Positions 34,503 to 43,413 of a stretch of 64,000 bases of DNA are shown piece after piece; the first letter of the stretch is position 1; the number at the start of each line of letters is the position of its first letter. The DNA is taken from NCBI RefSeq assembly GCF_963665355.1, contig NZ_OY762229.1:2356001-2420000 (forward strand), written 5' to 3'. Below the pieces are notes generated by a model. The model saw nothing but the letters and a program-made list of their open reading frames with translations. It was not told the origin of the DNA and did not search any database. The position numbers were made by a program, and so were the translations under genes. This stretch comes from an uncultured Desulfobacter sp. (GTDB taxonomy: Bacteria > Desulfobacterota > Desulfobacteria > Desulfobacterales > Desulfobacteraceae).

Positions 34503-36020
34503 ATGATTCTGGACCAGTACGGCACCCCCATAAAAATTGAGCGAAACGCCCTGACCACGGAGATGGCCACCTGGGCCACGGCCACGGGATCCGAGTTTGA
34601 CATTCTGCCTGATCCGGATCCGGTCCTGCGCAAGCGCGGGGATGATGCCAAGGTGCTGGATGCCCTGGCTGCCGACGACCAGGTGACCATGGCCATGCAG
34701 TTGCGCCGGCGCAAGGTCACGAACAAGGGAAATTACGATTATTCCCCGGGGCAGCCGGAAAAGGGAATTTCAGCGTCCAAGGGCGCAGAAACCCTTTGCA
34801 GGGACCTGACCATGGACCTGGCCGGGATCAAGCTTAAAAACCAGTTTAACGCCATGCTGGCGGCTCCTTTTTACGGATATTCGGTCATCGAACTGTACTG
34901 GGCCGTGGACGGCTCCCGGCTGAAACTGGTTGCCATGGAAGAAAAACCCCGGCACTGGTTCTGTTTTGACGGTGACGGGGGCCTGTGCTTCCTGGAAAAC
35001 GGCCAGAAAAAGCCGGTGCCCTACGGCAAGTTCCTGCTGGTGCAGCATGAACCCACGTATGAGAACCCCTACGGGCTGCGGCTGCTGTCCCGGTGTCTGT
35101 GGGCCGTGGCGTTCAAGCGGGCCGGGGTTCAGTGGTGCAACCGGTTCCTGGAGCGGTACGGCATGGCCTTCCAGGTGGCCAAGGCCCCGTCCAATTTTGA
35201 CGAAAAAGACCGGCAGAAACTGGCTGCTTCCCTGGCCGCCATGGTCCAGGATGCCGTGGCCGTGCTGCCCTACGGCTCTGAACACCAGATCGTAAAAGTG
35301 GACTCAAAGGGCGGATCTGATGCGTTTATCAGCTATCTGAATTTCTGGAACGCCGTGATCAGCAAGGTGGTCTCCTGCCAGACCCAGAGCAGTGAAATTA
35401 CCGGTTCCACGGGCACATATGCATCCAGCCAGACCCATTACCATGTGCTGGAGGATGTGGCCGAGGCCGATGAACAGCTGGTGTGCGATGCCATGTGCGA
35501 TCTGGGCGTGATCTACGCCCATGTGAACGGGTCCAACGAGTATCCGCCGGTGTTTGCCTATGAAGAGGCCGAAGACCGGCTGGCCCAGGCGGACCTGGAC
35601 AAGAAGCGGTATGACGTGGGTGTGCGGTTCACCAAGGCCCATTTCGAACGTCAGGGCCTGGATGCTGACGAGTTTGAGCTGGTGGAAGAGAAGGTCCCCG
35701 ACAGCCCCCGGGCATCTTCAGCGGCGGCGGACAGTGACGCCAACGCCGAATTTGCCGCGGGTTCCATGTTCACAGAAGAGCAGCAGGCCATTGAAGACCT
35801 GGCGGATGGCAGTCTGGATGCGGCGGGGAAAGGTGTGGGGACATTTCAAAGGACCCTGCTGGCCTGCGTGGATAAGGCCAATGATTTTGACGACCTGGTC
35901 AGGCAGTTGGAACAGGCGTTTCCAAAAGCAGGCATGGGGGAGTTTGAAGATATTCTGGCCCAGGCCATGACCGCCGCCAATATGTTCGGCCAGTACCGGG
36001 TGATCGGGGAGGCGGACTGA
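34503..36020 (+). CDS. Portal protein, DUF935 (gp29-like)
   Basis: The 505-residue protein is recognised as a Mu-type portal by its position and by segments such as DDQVTMAMQLRRRKV, PFYGYSVIELYW and YGLRLLSRCLWAVAFKRAG. It forms the ring through which DNA enters the capsid. It shares its last base with the next gene's start. Confidence 0.85.
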   Translation: MILDQYGTPIKIERNALTTEMATWATATGSEFDILPDPDPVLRKRGDDAKVLDALAADDQVTMAMQLRRRKVTNKGNYDYSPGQPEKGISASKGAETLCRDLTMDLAGIKLKNQFNAMLAAPFYGYSVIELYWAVDGSRLKLVAMEEKPRHWFCFDGDGGLCFLENGQKKPVPYGKFLLVQHEPTYENPYGLRLLSRCLWAVAFKRAGVQWCNRFLERYGMAFQVAKAPSNFDEKDRQKLAASLAAMVQDAVAVLPYGSEHQIVKVDSKGGSDAFISYLNFWNAVISKVVSCQTQSSEITGSTGTYASSQTHYHVLEDVAEADEQLVCDAMCDLGVIYAHVNGSNEYPPVFAYEEAEDRLAQADLDKKRYDVGVRFTKAHFERQGLDADEFELVEEKVPDSPRASSAAADSDANAEFAAGSMFTEEQQAIEDLADGSLDAAGKGVGTFQRTLLACVDKANDFDDLVRQLEQAFPKAGMGEFEDILAQAMTAANMFGQYRVIGEAD

Positions 36021-37336
36021 TGGCCTTTGAATTCAATCCAGGTCCGCCAAAGGACGCCTATGAGTTCTGGCAGGACAAGGTGCCCATGTCCAGAAAGGCT
36101 TTCAATGCCATGGCAGAGGATGCCCGGGTCAAGGCATTTGTGGTGTCCGGCATGGCAAAGGGCGACATGCTACAGGCCATGTACGATTCCATTGGCACCG
36201 CACTTGAAGCCGGGCAGCCCATTGGCTCATGGAAGGCAGATCTGCGCACCCTGTTTGATGATAAGGGCTGGAAACAGATCGAAGGGTTCCGGCTGGATAA
36301 TATCTTCCGAACAAATATTCAGACTGCGTACATGGCAGGCCGGTACCGCCAGATGACCAATGCTGTAAAGACACGGCCTTTCTGGAGGTATTCAGCCATC
36401 AATGACCGCCGTACCCGGCTGGCCCATGCGGCATTGCATGGCCGGGTGGTGCGTGCTGATGACCCGTTCTGGGATAAATTCTATCCGCCGAACGGATTCA
36501 GATGCCGGTGCACGGTAACCAGTCTGTCAGCAAGAGAGATGGCCCGTAATGGGGTCAAACCCGAAACCATTGAGCCGGGGCAGCCCCTTGAAATCACCAT
36601 GTCAAATCATCCCCATAAAGGCCGGGTGGTGCCTGTCATGCCGGATAACAATTTCCAGACCAACCCGGGAAAATCCTACTGGCAGGCTGACACGGGCCGG
36701 TTCCGGGCTGATGTCCGCCAGGCCGTACTCAAGGATATTACCCGGGCCTGCCCGGATGAGTTCTGCGGGGCTTGTGAGTTTGCTGAAACCGATTGTTTCA
36801 AGCGGCTTAAACGGCATTTGACCCCAGCGGATCTTGAGGCGCTTCAGACCGTGGTATGGGCAGAGAACAAGCAGCTTGAAAAAGATTTCTCCGACTGGGC
36901 ACGGCAGGTGGTGGATACCCGCAAGGAAAAAGGGGAGATTTATCCTGTTGGGAATCTGCCCGGAAAGGTGCTGCGGTACCTGGCTCAAAAAGGCCATGAC
37001 CTGTCTCTTGCGCTTACGGTGATAGACGATGGGACGCTTAAGCATCTGTCCCGGCCTGATAAAGCGGACAGGCAGGCGACACTGGATATTGAGGAGATCG
37101 CCACGTTGCCCCAGAGGTTTAAAACGGCCCGATGGTTCTATGACACCAAAGATCCGGCGGTGCTTTTAACCTGGGACAGGGATGCAGGTGTCTGGGCCAA
37201 GGTGGTTATCCGGGTTGATTTTAAAATCAATAAAAAGACGAAAGCCAATGTGGTTCGCACAGGAGGCATTGTGCCTGAAAGCGATATTTTGAAGGGAAAA
37301 ACCAACCAGGAAGGGAAACGATATGAAGAAATTTAA
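36020..37336 (+). CDS. F-like head morphogenesis protein with C-terminal PBECR-type domain
   Basis: The first 200 residues form the Mu F / SPP1 gp7 domain (NIFRTNIQTAYMAGRYRQM, then YPPNGFRCRCTVTSLSAREM). A Cys cluster (ACPDEFCGACEFAETDCF) lies around residue 245. The last 110 residues (from about TLDIEEIATLPQRF) look like a PBECR domain, the barnase-EndoU-colicin-RelE-like fold often attached to phage head proteins (key segments RFKTARWFYD, LLTWDRDAGVWAKVVIRVD). The protein is needed for head assembly and may be injected, where the terminal domain could act as an RNase-like toxin; that last point is inference. Confidence 0.8.
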   Translation: MAFEFNPGPPKDAYEFWQDKVPMSRKAFNAMAEDARVKAFVVSGMAKGDMLQAMYDSIGTALEAGQPIGSWKADLRTLFDDKGWKQIEGFRLDNIFRTNIQTAYMAGRYRQMTNAVKTRPFWRYSAINDRRTRLAHAALHGRVVRADDPFWDKFYPPNGFRCRCTVTSLSAREMARNGVKPETIEPGQPLEITMSNHPHKGRVVPVMPDNNFQTNPGKSYWQADTGRFRADVRQAVLKDITRACPDEFCGACEFAETDCFKRLKRHLTPADLEALQTVVWAENKQLEKDFSDWARQVVDTRKEKGEIYPVGNLPGKVLRYLAQKGHDLSLALTVIDDGTLKHLSRPDKADRQATLDIEEIATLPQRFKTARWFYDTKDPAVLLTWDRDAGVWAKVVIRVDFKINKKTKANVVRTGGIVPESDILKGKTNQEGKRYEEI

Positions 37337-37420
37337 CCCGGCAAGGTGGGTTCCGACCCCACGATCTGCCCAGGATCACCTGGGCCCCGCTGCCATCTGC
37401 GACCATCATGCCGGGTTATA
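37333..37420 (+). other. Three-stem structured element
   Basis: TAACCCGGCA (about 37334-37343) pairs perfectly with TGCCGGGTTA (about 37409-37418), closing two inner hairpins: GTGGG/CCCAC with a 7-base loop and CCCAGG/CCTGGG with loop ATCA. It starts on the stop codon of the F-like gene and ends about 40 bp before the protease gene. It may be a terminator-like or mRNA-processing structure, or a small RNA. No T run follows. Confidence 0.55.
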
Positions 37421-37457
37421 GGCATAATATAACTACAGGGGGACGAGAAGTCAATTC

Positions 37458-38393
37458 ATGGGAAACATAACAAAAAACTGGGACACGATTTTTAAGGCCG
37501 GCACCCATACCAGCTCCAACGGGCAGATCCGGGACTGGACCACCGGAGACCTGGACCGGCTTGTGACAAACACCGGTGAGGACGCCCCCATCGTTATCAG
37601 ACATCCCAAGGATCAGGCCCAGGCCGTTGAATTTGGCAAAATTGCCCGTTTAAGGCGTTTTGGCACTTTATTGCAGGCTCAGTACCGGGATGTACCCGAA
37701 ATCTTAAATGCGGCCGTAAAAGAGGGCTTAAGACTGGCAAAATCAGTTTCCATTGACCCGGCAAAGATGATTATCCGGCATGTTGGTCTTTTAGGTGCCG
37801 GCCAGGATCCTGCCGTGGACGGTCTGGGGCCTGCGAATTTTACTGCGGAAAACGGGGATGATTCCCTGGTGACGTATACGATAAATCAAATCAATTTTGA
37901 AAAGGAGGATCCCATGGACCCCAAGGACAAAGAGATCCAGGAGTTGAAGGATAAGGTCAAGGCTCTGGAGACCGGTAACGAAGCCAAGGCGCTGCAGGAT
38001 AGTCTGAATCACGCAAAATCAGACCTTGAAACGGAGAAGACGGCGCATGAGGCCACAAAGCAGGAATTTGAAACCTACAAAAAAGACCAGGCGGACAAGG
38101 CCCTTTCGGCCCGTGTCGATGCCCTGGCGGAAACAGGCCGCATTCTTCCGGCCGACAAAGCCAAAACCCTGGCCTTTGCAAAGGCCATGGGAGATGGAGA
38201 GGCCACCATGGAGTTCTCCGCTCCGGACGGCACCAAGGAGAACATCACTCCCCGGGAAAATTATCTGCGGGATCTTGAAGCGCGTGATCCGGATAATGCC
38301 GGCCTTTTGAGTGAGTTTGCCAAGCCGGGAACGGCTGGCGGTACTGGAGCCGTAGATCATGACGTTTTCAAAGACATCAACAGTTTTGCGTAG
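37458..38393 (+). CDS. Mu I-like capsid protease with fused scaffold
   Basis: This 311-residue protein has an N-terminal protease domain (about residues 1-150, with DAPIVIRHPKDQAQAVEFGK and LRLAKSVSIDPAKM). The C-terminal half (about residues 153-311) is a coiled-coil scaffold that is also expressed from an internal start. In Mu, protein I cleaves the scaffold during prohead maturation. Confidence 0.85.
   Translation: MGNITKNWDTIFKAGTHTSSNGQIRDWTTGDLDRLVTNTGEDAPIVIRHPKDQAQAVEFGKIARLRRFGTLLQAQYRDVPEILNAAVKEGLRLAKSVSIDPAKMIIRHVGLLGAGQDPAVDGLGPANFTAENGDDSLVTYTINQINFEKEDPMDPKDKEIQELKDKVKALETGNEAKALQDSLNHAKSDLETEKTAHEATKQEFETYKKDQADKALSARVDALAETGRILPADKAKTLAFAKAMGDGEATMEFSAPDGTKENITPRENYLRDLEARDPDNAGLLSEFAKPGTAGGTGAVDHDVFKDINSFA
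37914..38393 (+). CDS. Nested scaffold protein (Mu Z-like), in-frame start inside protease gene
   Basis: An in-frame ATG at 37914 (MDPKDKEIQELKDKVKALE) follows AAAGGAGG at 37901-37908 with a 5-base gap, a far better ribosome binding site than most in the window. The 159-residue product is a coiled coil with an acidic tail, as expected for a capsid scaffold. Mu Z and lambda Nu3 are made the same way from within the protease gene. Confidence 0.8.
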   Translation: MDPKDKEIQELKDKVKALETGNEAKALQDSLNHAKSDLETEKTAHEATKQEFETYKKDQADKALSARVDALAETGRILPADKAKTLAFAKAMGDGEATMEFSAPDGTKENITPRENYLRDLEARDPDNAGLLSEFAKPGTAGGTGAVDHDVFKDINSFA

Positions 38394-38421
38394 GGCTTAC
38401 AAGCTCTAAGAGGAGAAAAAA

Positions 38422-39006
38422 ATGACTATCACTGGGAATGTTTCATCAAGGACTTTCGACGCGGAGCGGGCCGGGATCCCCATGGCCCCGGTGAATATCC
38501 AGCCGGTAGCGCTGTTGACCGACGATGCGGTCTGGCCCTGTGGTCTGGTGCTTGGGAAGGACGCGGACGAAAAATATCTTCCGTATGCGGCTCTGACGGA
38601 ACAGATCGGCACGGGAGACGGGACAGAGAAAGCTTTCACCGGCCAGGTCGGGCCTGTTGAGCCTGGATCTGCAAGTGCGACCGCCGGTTCTATCACCCTG
38701 GAGGATGATGGTTGTGGCAATCTTGCCGGAACCGGCGGGTCAGGATCTATCAATTACCAGACCGGAATGGTGACGGTGAGCTTTACGGCGGCCCCGGCCA
38801 ACGCCGCAGAAGTTGAACTTGCTTACAGCCCTGACCCGGTAGCGGTCCTGGATACAGAAATTGACACATCTGTGATGGACACGGCCAACGTCGTGGTATT
38901 CGGGCCTGTTAAAAAATCGCTGCTCAAAGTCGGCGTGACAGCCCAGACAGCAGCCACGACGGCCATTATCTGCAGGTTGCGGTGGCAGCACATTCACGCG
39001 GTTTAA
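38422..39006 (+). CDS. Head decoration protein-like
   Basis: The 194-residue protein lies between protease and major capsid genes, the usual slot for a lambda D-like decoration protein. The middle (about residues 66-140) is a Gly/Ala/Thr-rich beta insertion (GSGSINYQTGMVTVSFTAAP) not found in the minimal family. RBS is AGAGGAG. Confidence 0.65.
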   Translation: MTITGNVSSRTFDAERAGIPMAPVNIQPVALLTDDAVWPCGLVLGKDADEKYLPYAALTEQIGTGDGTEKAFTGQVGPVEPGSASATAGSITLEDDGCGNLAGTGGSGSINYQTGMVTVSFTAAPANAAEVELAYSPDPVAVLDTEIDTSVMDTANVVVFGPVKKSLLKVGVTAQTAATTAIICRLRWQHIHAV

Positions 39007-39044
39007 ACAACGGATATTAATTTTAGATAAAAGGAAATTATCCA

Positions 39045-40028
39045 ATGCTGGACTTAAGAAAGTATTTCAATGTAAAGGCGGTGGCCCAGCGACTCAAACA
39101 GCTTCAGCCACTCAAGACCACGGTGGTGGACACGTTTTTTACCCGCAAGGTGAACCATCCGTTCGACAAGGTGGGCCGCTCTGATCTGAGCAGCATCCTT
39201 GCCACCATGCCCCTGATCAACCGGGGAGCGGCATCCCTGGCAGTCAAGCGGGGATCGCTCTCCCTGGATGATTACGAGCCCTTTGAAGTTGCCACCCATG
39301 ATTTTTTTACTGCTGCGGACATGAACCGGCTCAAACATCTGGATGAACAAGGGGTCCAGGCCAGACTATCCACTGTGGACGACAACCTGCGCCGGATCTG
39401 CCGGGCAACCGCCGAAGGCATTGCCGCAAAATCCCTGACCGGGACGGTGTCCTGGCCTGTGGCCCTGGAAGGCGGGGGCACGGATACCTATCAGGTCAGT
39501 TTCGGTTCCCCCCTGAGTTACACGCCGGACGTGCTGTGGGATGCTTCAGGAGCCACAGTGCGCAAGGTATTCAACCATCTGCAGGAAATGGAGACCCTGG
39601 TGGAAGACTCCGGATATGGCGGGGTGGTCAAATATTGGGCAGGCAAGGACGCCTACAACCAGCTGCTGGCCCTGACCGAGGTGTACGGGGAGAACCCAAA
39701 GGCAAAGCTGCGGGTGGAAGTGTCGGCAGACGGCATCTCCCTGGGCGGCTTTTTGATCAAAAAGATGGCTGAAAGTTACCTGGACCCCATCACAGGAACA
39801 TCCACGGCCAAGGTCGGGGCAAAACAGATCATGGCCTATGCCTCTGATGCGGTTCACACGCTGTTTTACTGCGCCCTGGATGATCTGGACGCCAATCTGC
39901 AGCCCATGCCCTACTACTCAAAGCCCGTGAAAAGCCAGGATCCGTCCGGCGTGAAGATCATCGGCCGAAGCAAGCCGTTTCCCGCACCGGTGGTCAAGGC
40001 GATCTGCTGGGCCACAGTGGTCAGCTGA
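39045..40028 (+). CDS. Major capsid protein (gpT / family E)
   Basis: The 327-residue protein is recognised as the HK97-fold major capsid of the E family by position and by segments LDLRKYFNVKAVAQRL, TTVVDTFFTRKVNHPF and VVKAICWATVV at the C-terminus. RBS is AAGGAA. It follows protease, scaffold and decoration genes in the standard order. Confidence 0.85.
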   Translation: MLDLRKYFNVKAVAQRLKQLQPLKTTVVDTFFTRKVNHPFDKVGRSDLSSILATMPLINRGAASLAVKRGSLSLDDYEPFEVATHDFFTAADMNRLKHLDEQGVQARLSTVDDNLRRICRATAEGIAAKSLTGTVSWPVALEGGGTDTYQVSFGSPLSYTPDVLWDASGATVRKVFNHLQEMETLVEDSGYGGVVKYWAGKDAYNQLLALTEVYGENPKAKLRVEVSADGISLGGFLIKKMAESYLDPITGTSTAKVGAKQIMAYASDAVHTLFYCALDDLDANLQPMPYYSKPVKSQDPSGVKIIGRSKPFPAPVVKAICWATVVS

Positions 40029-40043
40029 TCAAAGGAGGCTTAA

Positions 40044-40481
40044 TTGTCTGATTCATACTGCACACAAACGGACCTGGAAGATTACATCCTGGTGGCGTAC
40101 CTGGATAAGATCGATGAGCTTAATTCCGGGGTGGTGGCCAGGACCATTGAGGGTGTGTCCGCCGAAATCAGGGAGGCCTGTCTGGCAGGGGGGTATGAGG
40201 CCAGTATGGACGGGGTTGAGTCTGCCCTGCTCAAGCGGGTCTGTGCCGTGTTGAGCGCCTGGCAGTGCGTGGGCAACATCACGTCCCTGATGGATACGGA
40301 AGCTGCGTCATCAAATGAGTGGCTCCCCATCCAGCGTCAGTATGACCGGGCACAAAAGGAGTTGACCCAGATACGGTCCGGGAAATTGGACCCGTGGCCA
40401 TCAGATGCCGTGACCACAGAAGCCTGCGTGGTGTCTCCCCAACCCGTATTCGGCGGGCAGGATTTCTGGAGGCGGTATTAA
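40044..40481 (+). CDS. DUF1320 (gp36-like) head-tail protein, TTG start
   Basis: The 145-residue protein fits DUF1320 (SYCTQTDLEDYILVAYLDKI). The start is a TTG at 40044 preceded by AAAGGAGG at 40031-40038; no ATG or GTG is nearby in frame. Family members act as a head-tail connector. It overlaps the next gene by one base. Confidence 0.8.
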   Translation: MSDSYCTQTDLEDYILVAYLDKIDELNSGVVARTIEGVSAEIREACLAGGYEASMDGVESALLKRVCAVLSAWQCVGNITSLMDTEAASSNEWLPIQRQYDRAQKELTQIRSGKLDPWPSDAVTTEACVVSPQPVFGGQDFWRRY

Positions 40482-40969
40482 TGGCCGGGATCTCTTTTAA
40501 GATGGACTTCTTCAAAGCCAATCAGGTGCTGGGGCGCGCCGTGTCAAAGATCGCAAACCGGCAGCAGCTGTCAGAGACGCTGGGGGAACAGCTTGTCTCT
40601 TCCACGATCCGGCGGTTTGAGGACGAAAGCGGGCCGGACGGCAAAACCTGGAAAAAATCAGGCCGGGCTGACGCCCAGGGCGGCCAGACGCTGTCTGACT
40701 CCGGCCGGTTGAAAAGCTCCGTGAATTATGAAGCGTCCCCGGCGGCTGTGGCGGTGGGGACCAATGCGGAATATGCCGCCATACACCAGTTCGGCGGTGA
40801 GATCCGGCCCAAATCAGCCAAAGCCCTGCAGTTTAAAGTGCCGGGAGGCGGATTCCGGAAGGTTAAAAAAGTGACCATGCCGGCCCGGCCGTACATCGGG
40901 ATCAACCAGGATGATATTGACGAGGCCAGGCAGACCATTGCCGGGTTTCTGTCCGGAGGATTCAAATGA
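40481..40969 (+). CDS. Virion morphogenesis protein (Mu G / gpS-like tail completion)
   Basis: The start at 40481 (MAGISFKMDFFKANQVLG) gives 162 residues; a longer upstream frame overlaps the previous gene and is unlikely. Segments DESGPDGKTWKKSGRA and NAEYAAIHQFGGEIRPKS are typical of the phage virion morphogenesis family. It stabilises the head-tail junction. Confidence 0.85.
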   Translation: MAGISFKMDFFKANQVLGRAVSKIANRQQLSETLGEQLVSSTIRRFEDESGPDGKTWKKSGRADAQGGQTLSDSGRLKSSVNYEASPAAVAVGTNAEYAAIHQFGGEIRPKSAKALQFKVPGGGFRKVKKVTMPARPYIGINQDDIDEARQTIAGFLSGGFK

Positions 40970-41493
40970 GGTCTTTTGCCAAACAGGTGATTACATCCGC
41001 AGCGGTTGCGGCCGGTCTGACTGAAGCGGCTGTGATGGACAAGCCGGACAAGGAGACCGTGCTGCTGCCTGAAAAGCGTATCCAGCTGTCGTACCTGGAC
41101 GAAGGCCTGGAGCGCAAACCCCGGCATGTGGCCCGGATGGACGGGCCTGAAGATGCCGAACATCCGTACCGGGTTATCCGGTCCCGGCTATATAAAACCC
41201 GGCTGACCGTACAGGCCGAGGTGAAGTCTGATGATGAGGAATGGCTTGAAAGCTTTGTAAAAGCCTTTCTTCTGGCGCTGCCGGGTAAAACCCAAAATGA
41301 CGACGCAGATCTGGTCACCATTAAAGTATTTAAAGCGGTTCGAAGCGGGTTCGGGACCCGGACGGTGGAGGTGTTTACCAAACGGGCCAATGCCCTGCAC
41401 ATCCGGTTTACCGGAATGATATGCACCACCCGCCAGGCCCCGCTGATTACAGACATCAATCTTACGGACAACCTTGATTACAAGGAGGAATAA
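40966..41493 (+). CDS. gp37-like tail terminator-type protein
   Basis: The 175-residue protein lies between the morphogenesis gene and the sheath gene, the place of Mu gp37. It reads as mixed alpha/beta (YRVIRSRLYKTRLTVQAEVK). It overlaps the previous gene by 4 bp. A tail terminator role is suggested by position only. Confidence 0.65.
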   Translation: MRSFAKQVITSAAVAAGLTEAAVMDKPDKETVLLPEKRIQLSYLDEGLERKPRHVARMDGPEDAEHPYRVIRSRLYKTRLTVQAEVKSDDEEWLESFVKAFLLALPGKTQNDDADLVTIKVFKAVRSGFGTRTVEVFTKRANALHIRFTGMICTTRQAPLITDINLTDNLDYKEE

Positions 41494-41494
41494 C

Positions 41495-41704
41495 ATGGCA
41501 AAAAAACGAACCACCTGGCCGGGCCGGCAGGAGCCGAAATCGGACATCCAGGTCCTGGCCGACACGCATCATGTGCCGGCCTGGGAGCTGGCCGGGGTGA
41601 TGCGGGCGTCAAGGTGGGCTGCCGGCAAGCATGTGACGGAAGACGAATTTATAAGTGCTCTGGAGATGTTCCGGCAACGGCGCCAGGGTGCGGGGAGGAT
41701 TTAA
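41495..41704 (+). CDS. Small gp38-like protein (69 aa)
   Basis: It starts MAKKRTTWPGRQEPKSDIQV at 41495 after AAGGAGG, one base after the previous stop. The protein has a short helical core (VPAWELAGVMRASRW). It occupies the slot of Mu gp38, which has no known function. Confidence 0.7.
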   Translation: MAKKRTTWPGRQEPKSDIQVLADTHHVPAWELAGVMRASRWAAGKHVTEDEFISALEMFRQRRQGAGRI

Positions 41705-41707
41705 AAT

Positions 41708-43399
41708 ATGGGCGATGTGATTGAATATATCGTGGACGGGACCAGCGGGCTGTCTCCGGGAGATGTCTCCGGATCATGTATTATTGCCGGCGTATGCAGC
41801 CTGGGTGAAGCTGGGAAGGGATACCTGCTCGGTGCGTCCAGTGACCTGGAGGGATTGCTCGGGGTAGGCCCCCTGGTGGACCGGCTCAGGGATCTGTTTG
41901 CCACGGCCGGCCAAAAGCCTGTGGTGGTTGCAGTACCTGTGGCGGGTTCGGCTGGCGGGTATATCTCCAACCTGGAGCATACGGGTGAAGGCCCCGATTC
42001 AGCCGTGGCCGGTGTGCCGGCAGGCAATGCCGACGTGGTTGTGAAAATTACCACGGCCGGTGTGCTTGGGACGGCGGCATACAGCCTGAGTCTGGATGGC
42101 GCAGAGACGTTTGCTGAGGCTGAGACCACGGCAGCAAACGGGCAGATCTCCATCGGGACCACGGGTGCCACCCTGACATTGGGAGAGGGCACCCAGGTGG
42201 TGGATGATCTTTACTCTTTTGTTGTGCGCACCGCCATTGGCCCGGTTGAAAAAACGGGTACCGGGCCTGACATTACGGTGACAGGCACGGTCAAGGCTGC
42301 GGCTGAAATCATGCTTGGTGTGGTGTCCGGCGGCGGGCTGAACGAGGCCACCTACCAGTTGAGCACGGACGGGGGTGATGCATTTGATGTTGAACGCACC
42401 GTACCGGTTGACGGAGTTATCACCGTGGGCAGCACCGGTGTGACCATCACAGTTCCGGACGAAACTCTGGTGGCCGGTGACATTTATGAATGCCGCCTGC
42501 TGCCTCCGGTGCCGTCTATATCAGGGGTTATGACGGCCATTGAGGGACCCCTTGAGCTGTATGATGTCGAGTTTGTCTATGTGGTCGGCCCGACGGATTC
42601 TGTTGACTGGGCCGTGATGGGGGCCAAGGCTGACACCCAGTTCAACGCACACCGGCCGGTATTTTTCCTGTCCGAATACCGCCTGCCTTATGCGGATGAG
42701 GACCTGAACGACTGGGTGGCGGAAGCCGTTAATGAGAGCAATGATTATGCCCACCGGTTTGTTGCCGTCTGCGCATCGGTTGCCGAGGTGTCCGATGTAA
42801 CCGGACAGACCATTCTGCGCAATCCGGCAGGACTTCTGGCCGGCCGCATCCTGGCCACACCTGTCATGCGCGCCATCGGCCGGGTCCGGGATGCCGGCAT
42901 CTCCCAGGCGGCCCTTCCTGATGATTATACCTCATCCATGCAGGTCATGCTGGAAAGTGCCCGGTACATCACGCTCAAACGCTATGCAGGGTTAAGTTCG
43001 GCATACTGGGGTGACGGTAAAACCATGGCGGACGTGACCAGTGATTACCAGTACCTGGAGGTGCTCCGGGTTGTATTCAAAGCGGTAAGGAAAGCCCGGA
43101 TTGCCGCGCTCAAGAGTATGTACGACGAAGCCGGGGATCCTGTGATGGAAGGTGAAGACACCGGGCTGCAGTACCTGAAGGCGAATATCGAGACAGCCCT
43201 GAATACGCTGGTATCGGCTGTGCCAAAGGAGCTGGCGGCCCATCAGGTCTCAATCCCGTCAGGACAGGATATCGTCAATAACGGCGTGGCTGTGGAGATG
43301 GTGCTCATCGGGATCCCGATCATCCGGAGCATCAGCCTGTTTGCCTCTTATGTCTATGCCGGCTCCACCTTTGACCCCAGACTTGAAACAACTGATTAG
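41708..43399 (+). CDS. Contractile tail sheath protein
   Basis: The 563-residue protein matches DUF2586-type sheath proteins of Mu-like phages. Residues about 96-265 carry two copies of an 80-90-residue beta-rich module (each with YxLSxDGxxxFxxE, then GTTGATLTL or GSTGVTITV), inserted before the conserved C-terminal half. The C-terminal domain (YITLKRYAGLSSAYWGDGKT onward) is the conserved sheath core. It contracts to drive the tail tube through the envelope. The tube gene follows. Confidence 0.85.
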   Translation: MGDVIEYIVDGTSGLSPGDVSGSCIIAGVCSLGEAGKGYLLGASSDLEGLLGVGPLVDRLRDLFATAGQKPVVVAVPVAGSAGGYISNLEHTGEGPDSAVAGVPAGNADVVVKITTAGVLGTAAYSLSLDGAETFAEAETTAANGQISIGTTGATLTLGEGTQVVDDLYSFVVRTAIGPVEKTGTGPDITVTGTVKAAAEIMLGVVSGGGLNEATYQLSTDGGDAFDVERTVPVDGVITVGSTGVTITVPDETLVAGDIYECRLLPPVPSISGVMTAIEGPLELYDVEFVYVVGPTDSVDWAVMGAKADTQFNAHRPVFFLSEYRLPYADEDLNDWVAEAVNESNDYAHRFVAVCASVAEVSDVTGQTILRNPAGLLAGRILATPVMRAIGRVRDAGISQAALPDDYTSSMQVMLESARYITLKRYAGLSSAYWGDGKTMADVTSDYQYLEVLRVVFKAVRKARIAALKSMYDEAGDPVMEGEDTGLQYLKANIETALNTLVSAVPKELAAHQVSIPSGQDIVNNGVAVEMVLIGIPIIRSISLFASYVYAGSTFDPRLETTD

Positions 43400-43413
43400 A
43401 AAGGAGGCTGATC

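Noticed and set aside
37346..37364. tRNA T-arm-like hairpin in the structured element after the head gene
   Set aside because: The 7-base loop TTCCGAC does not fit the T-loop consensus and no acceptor, D or anticodon arm could be built.
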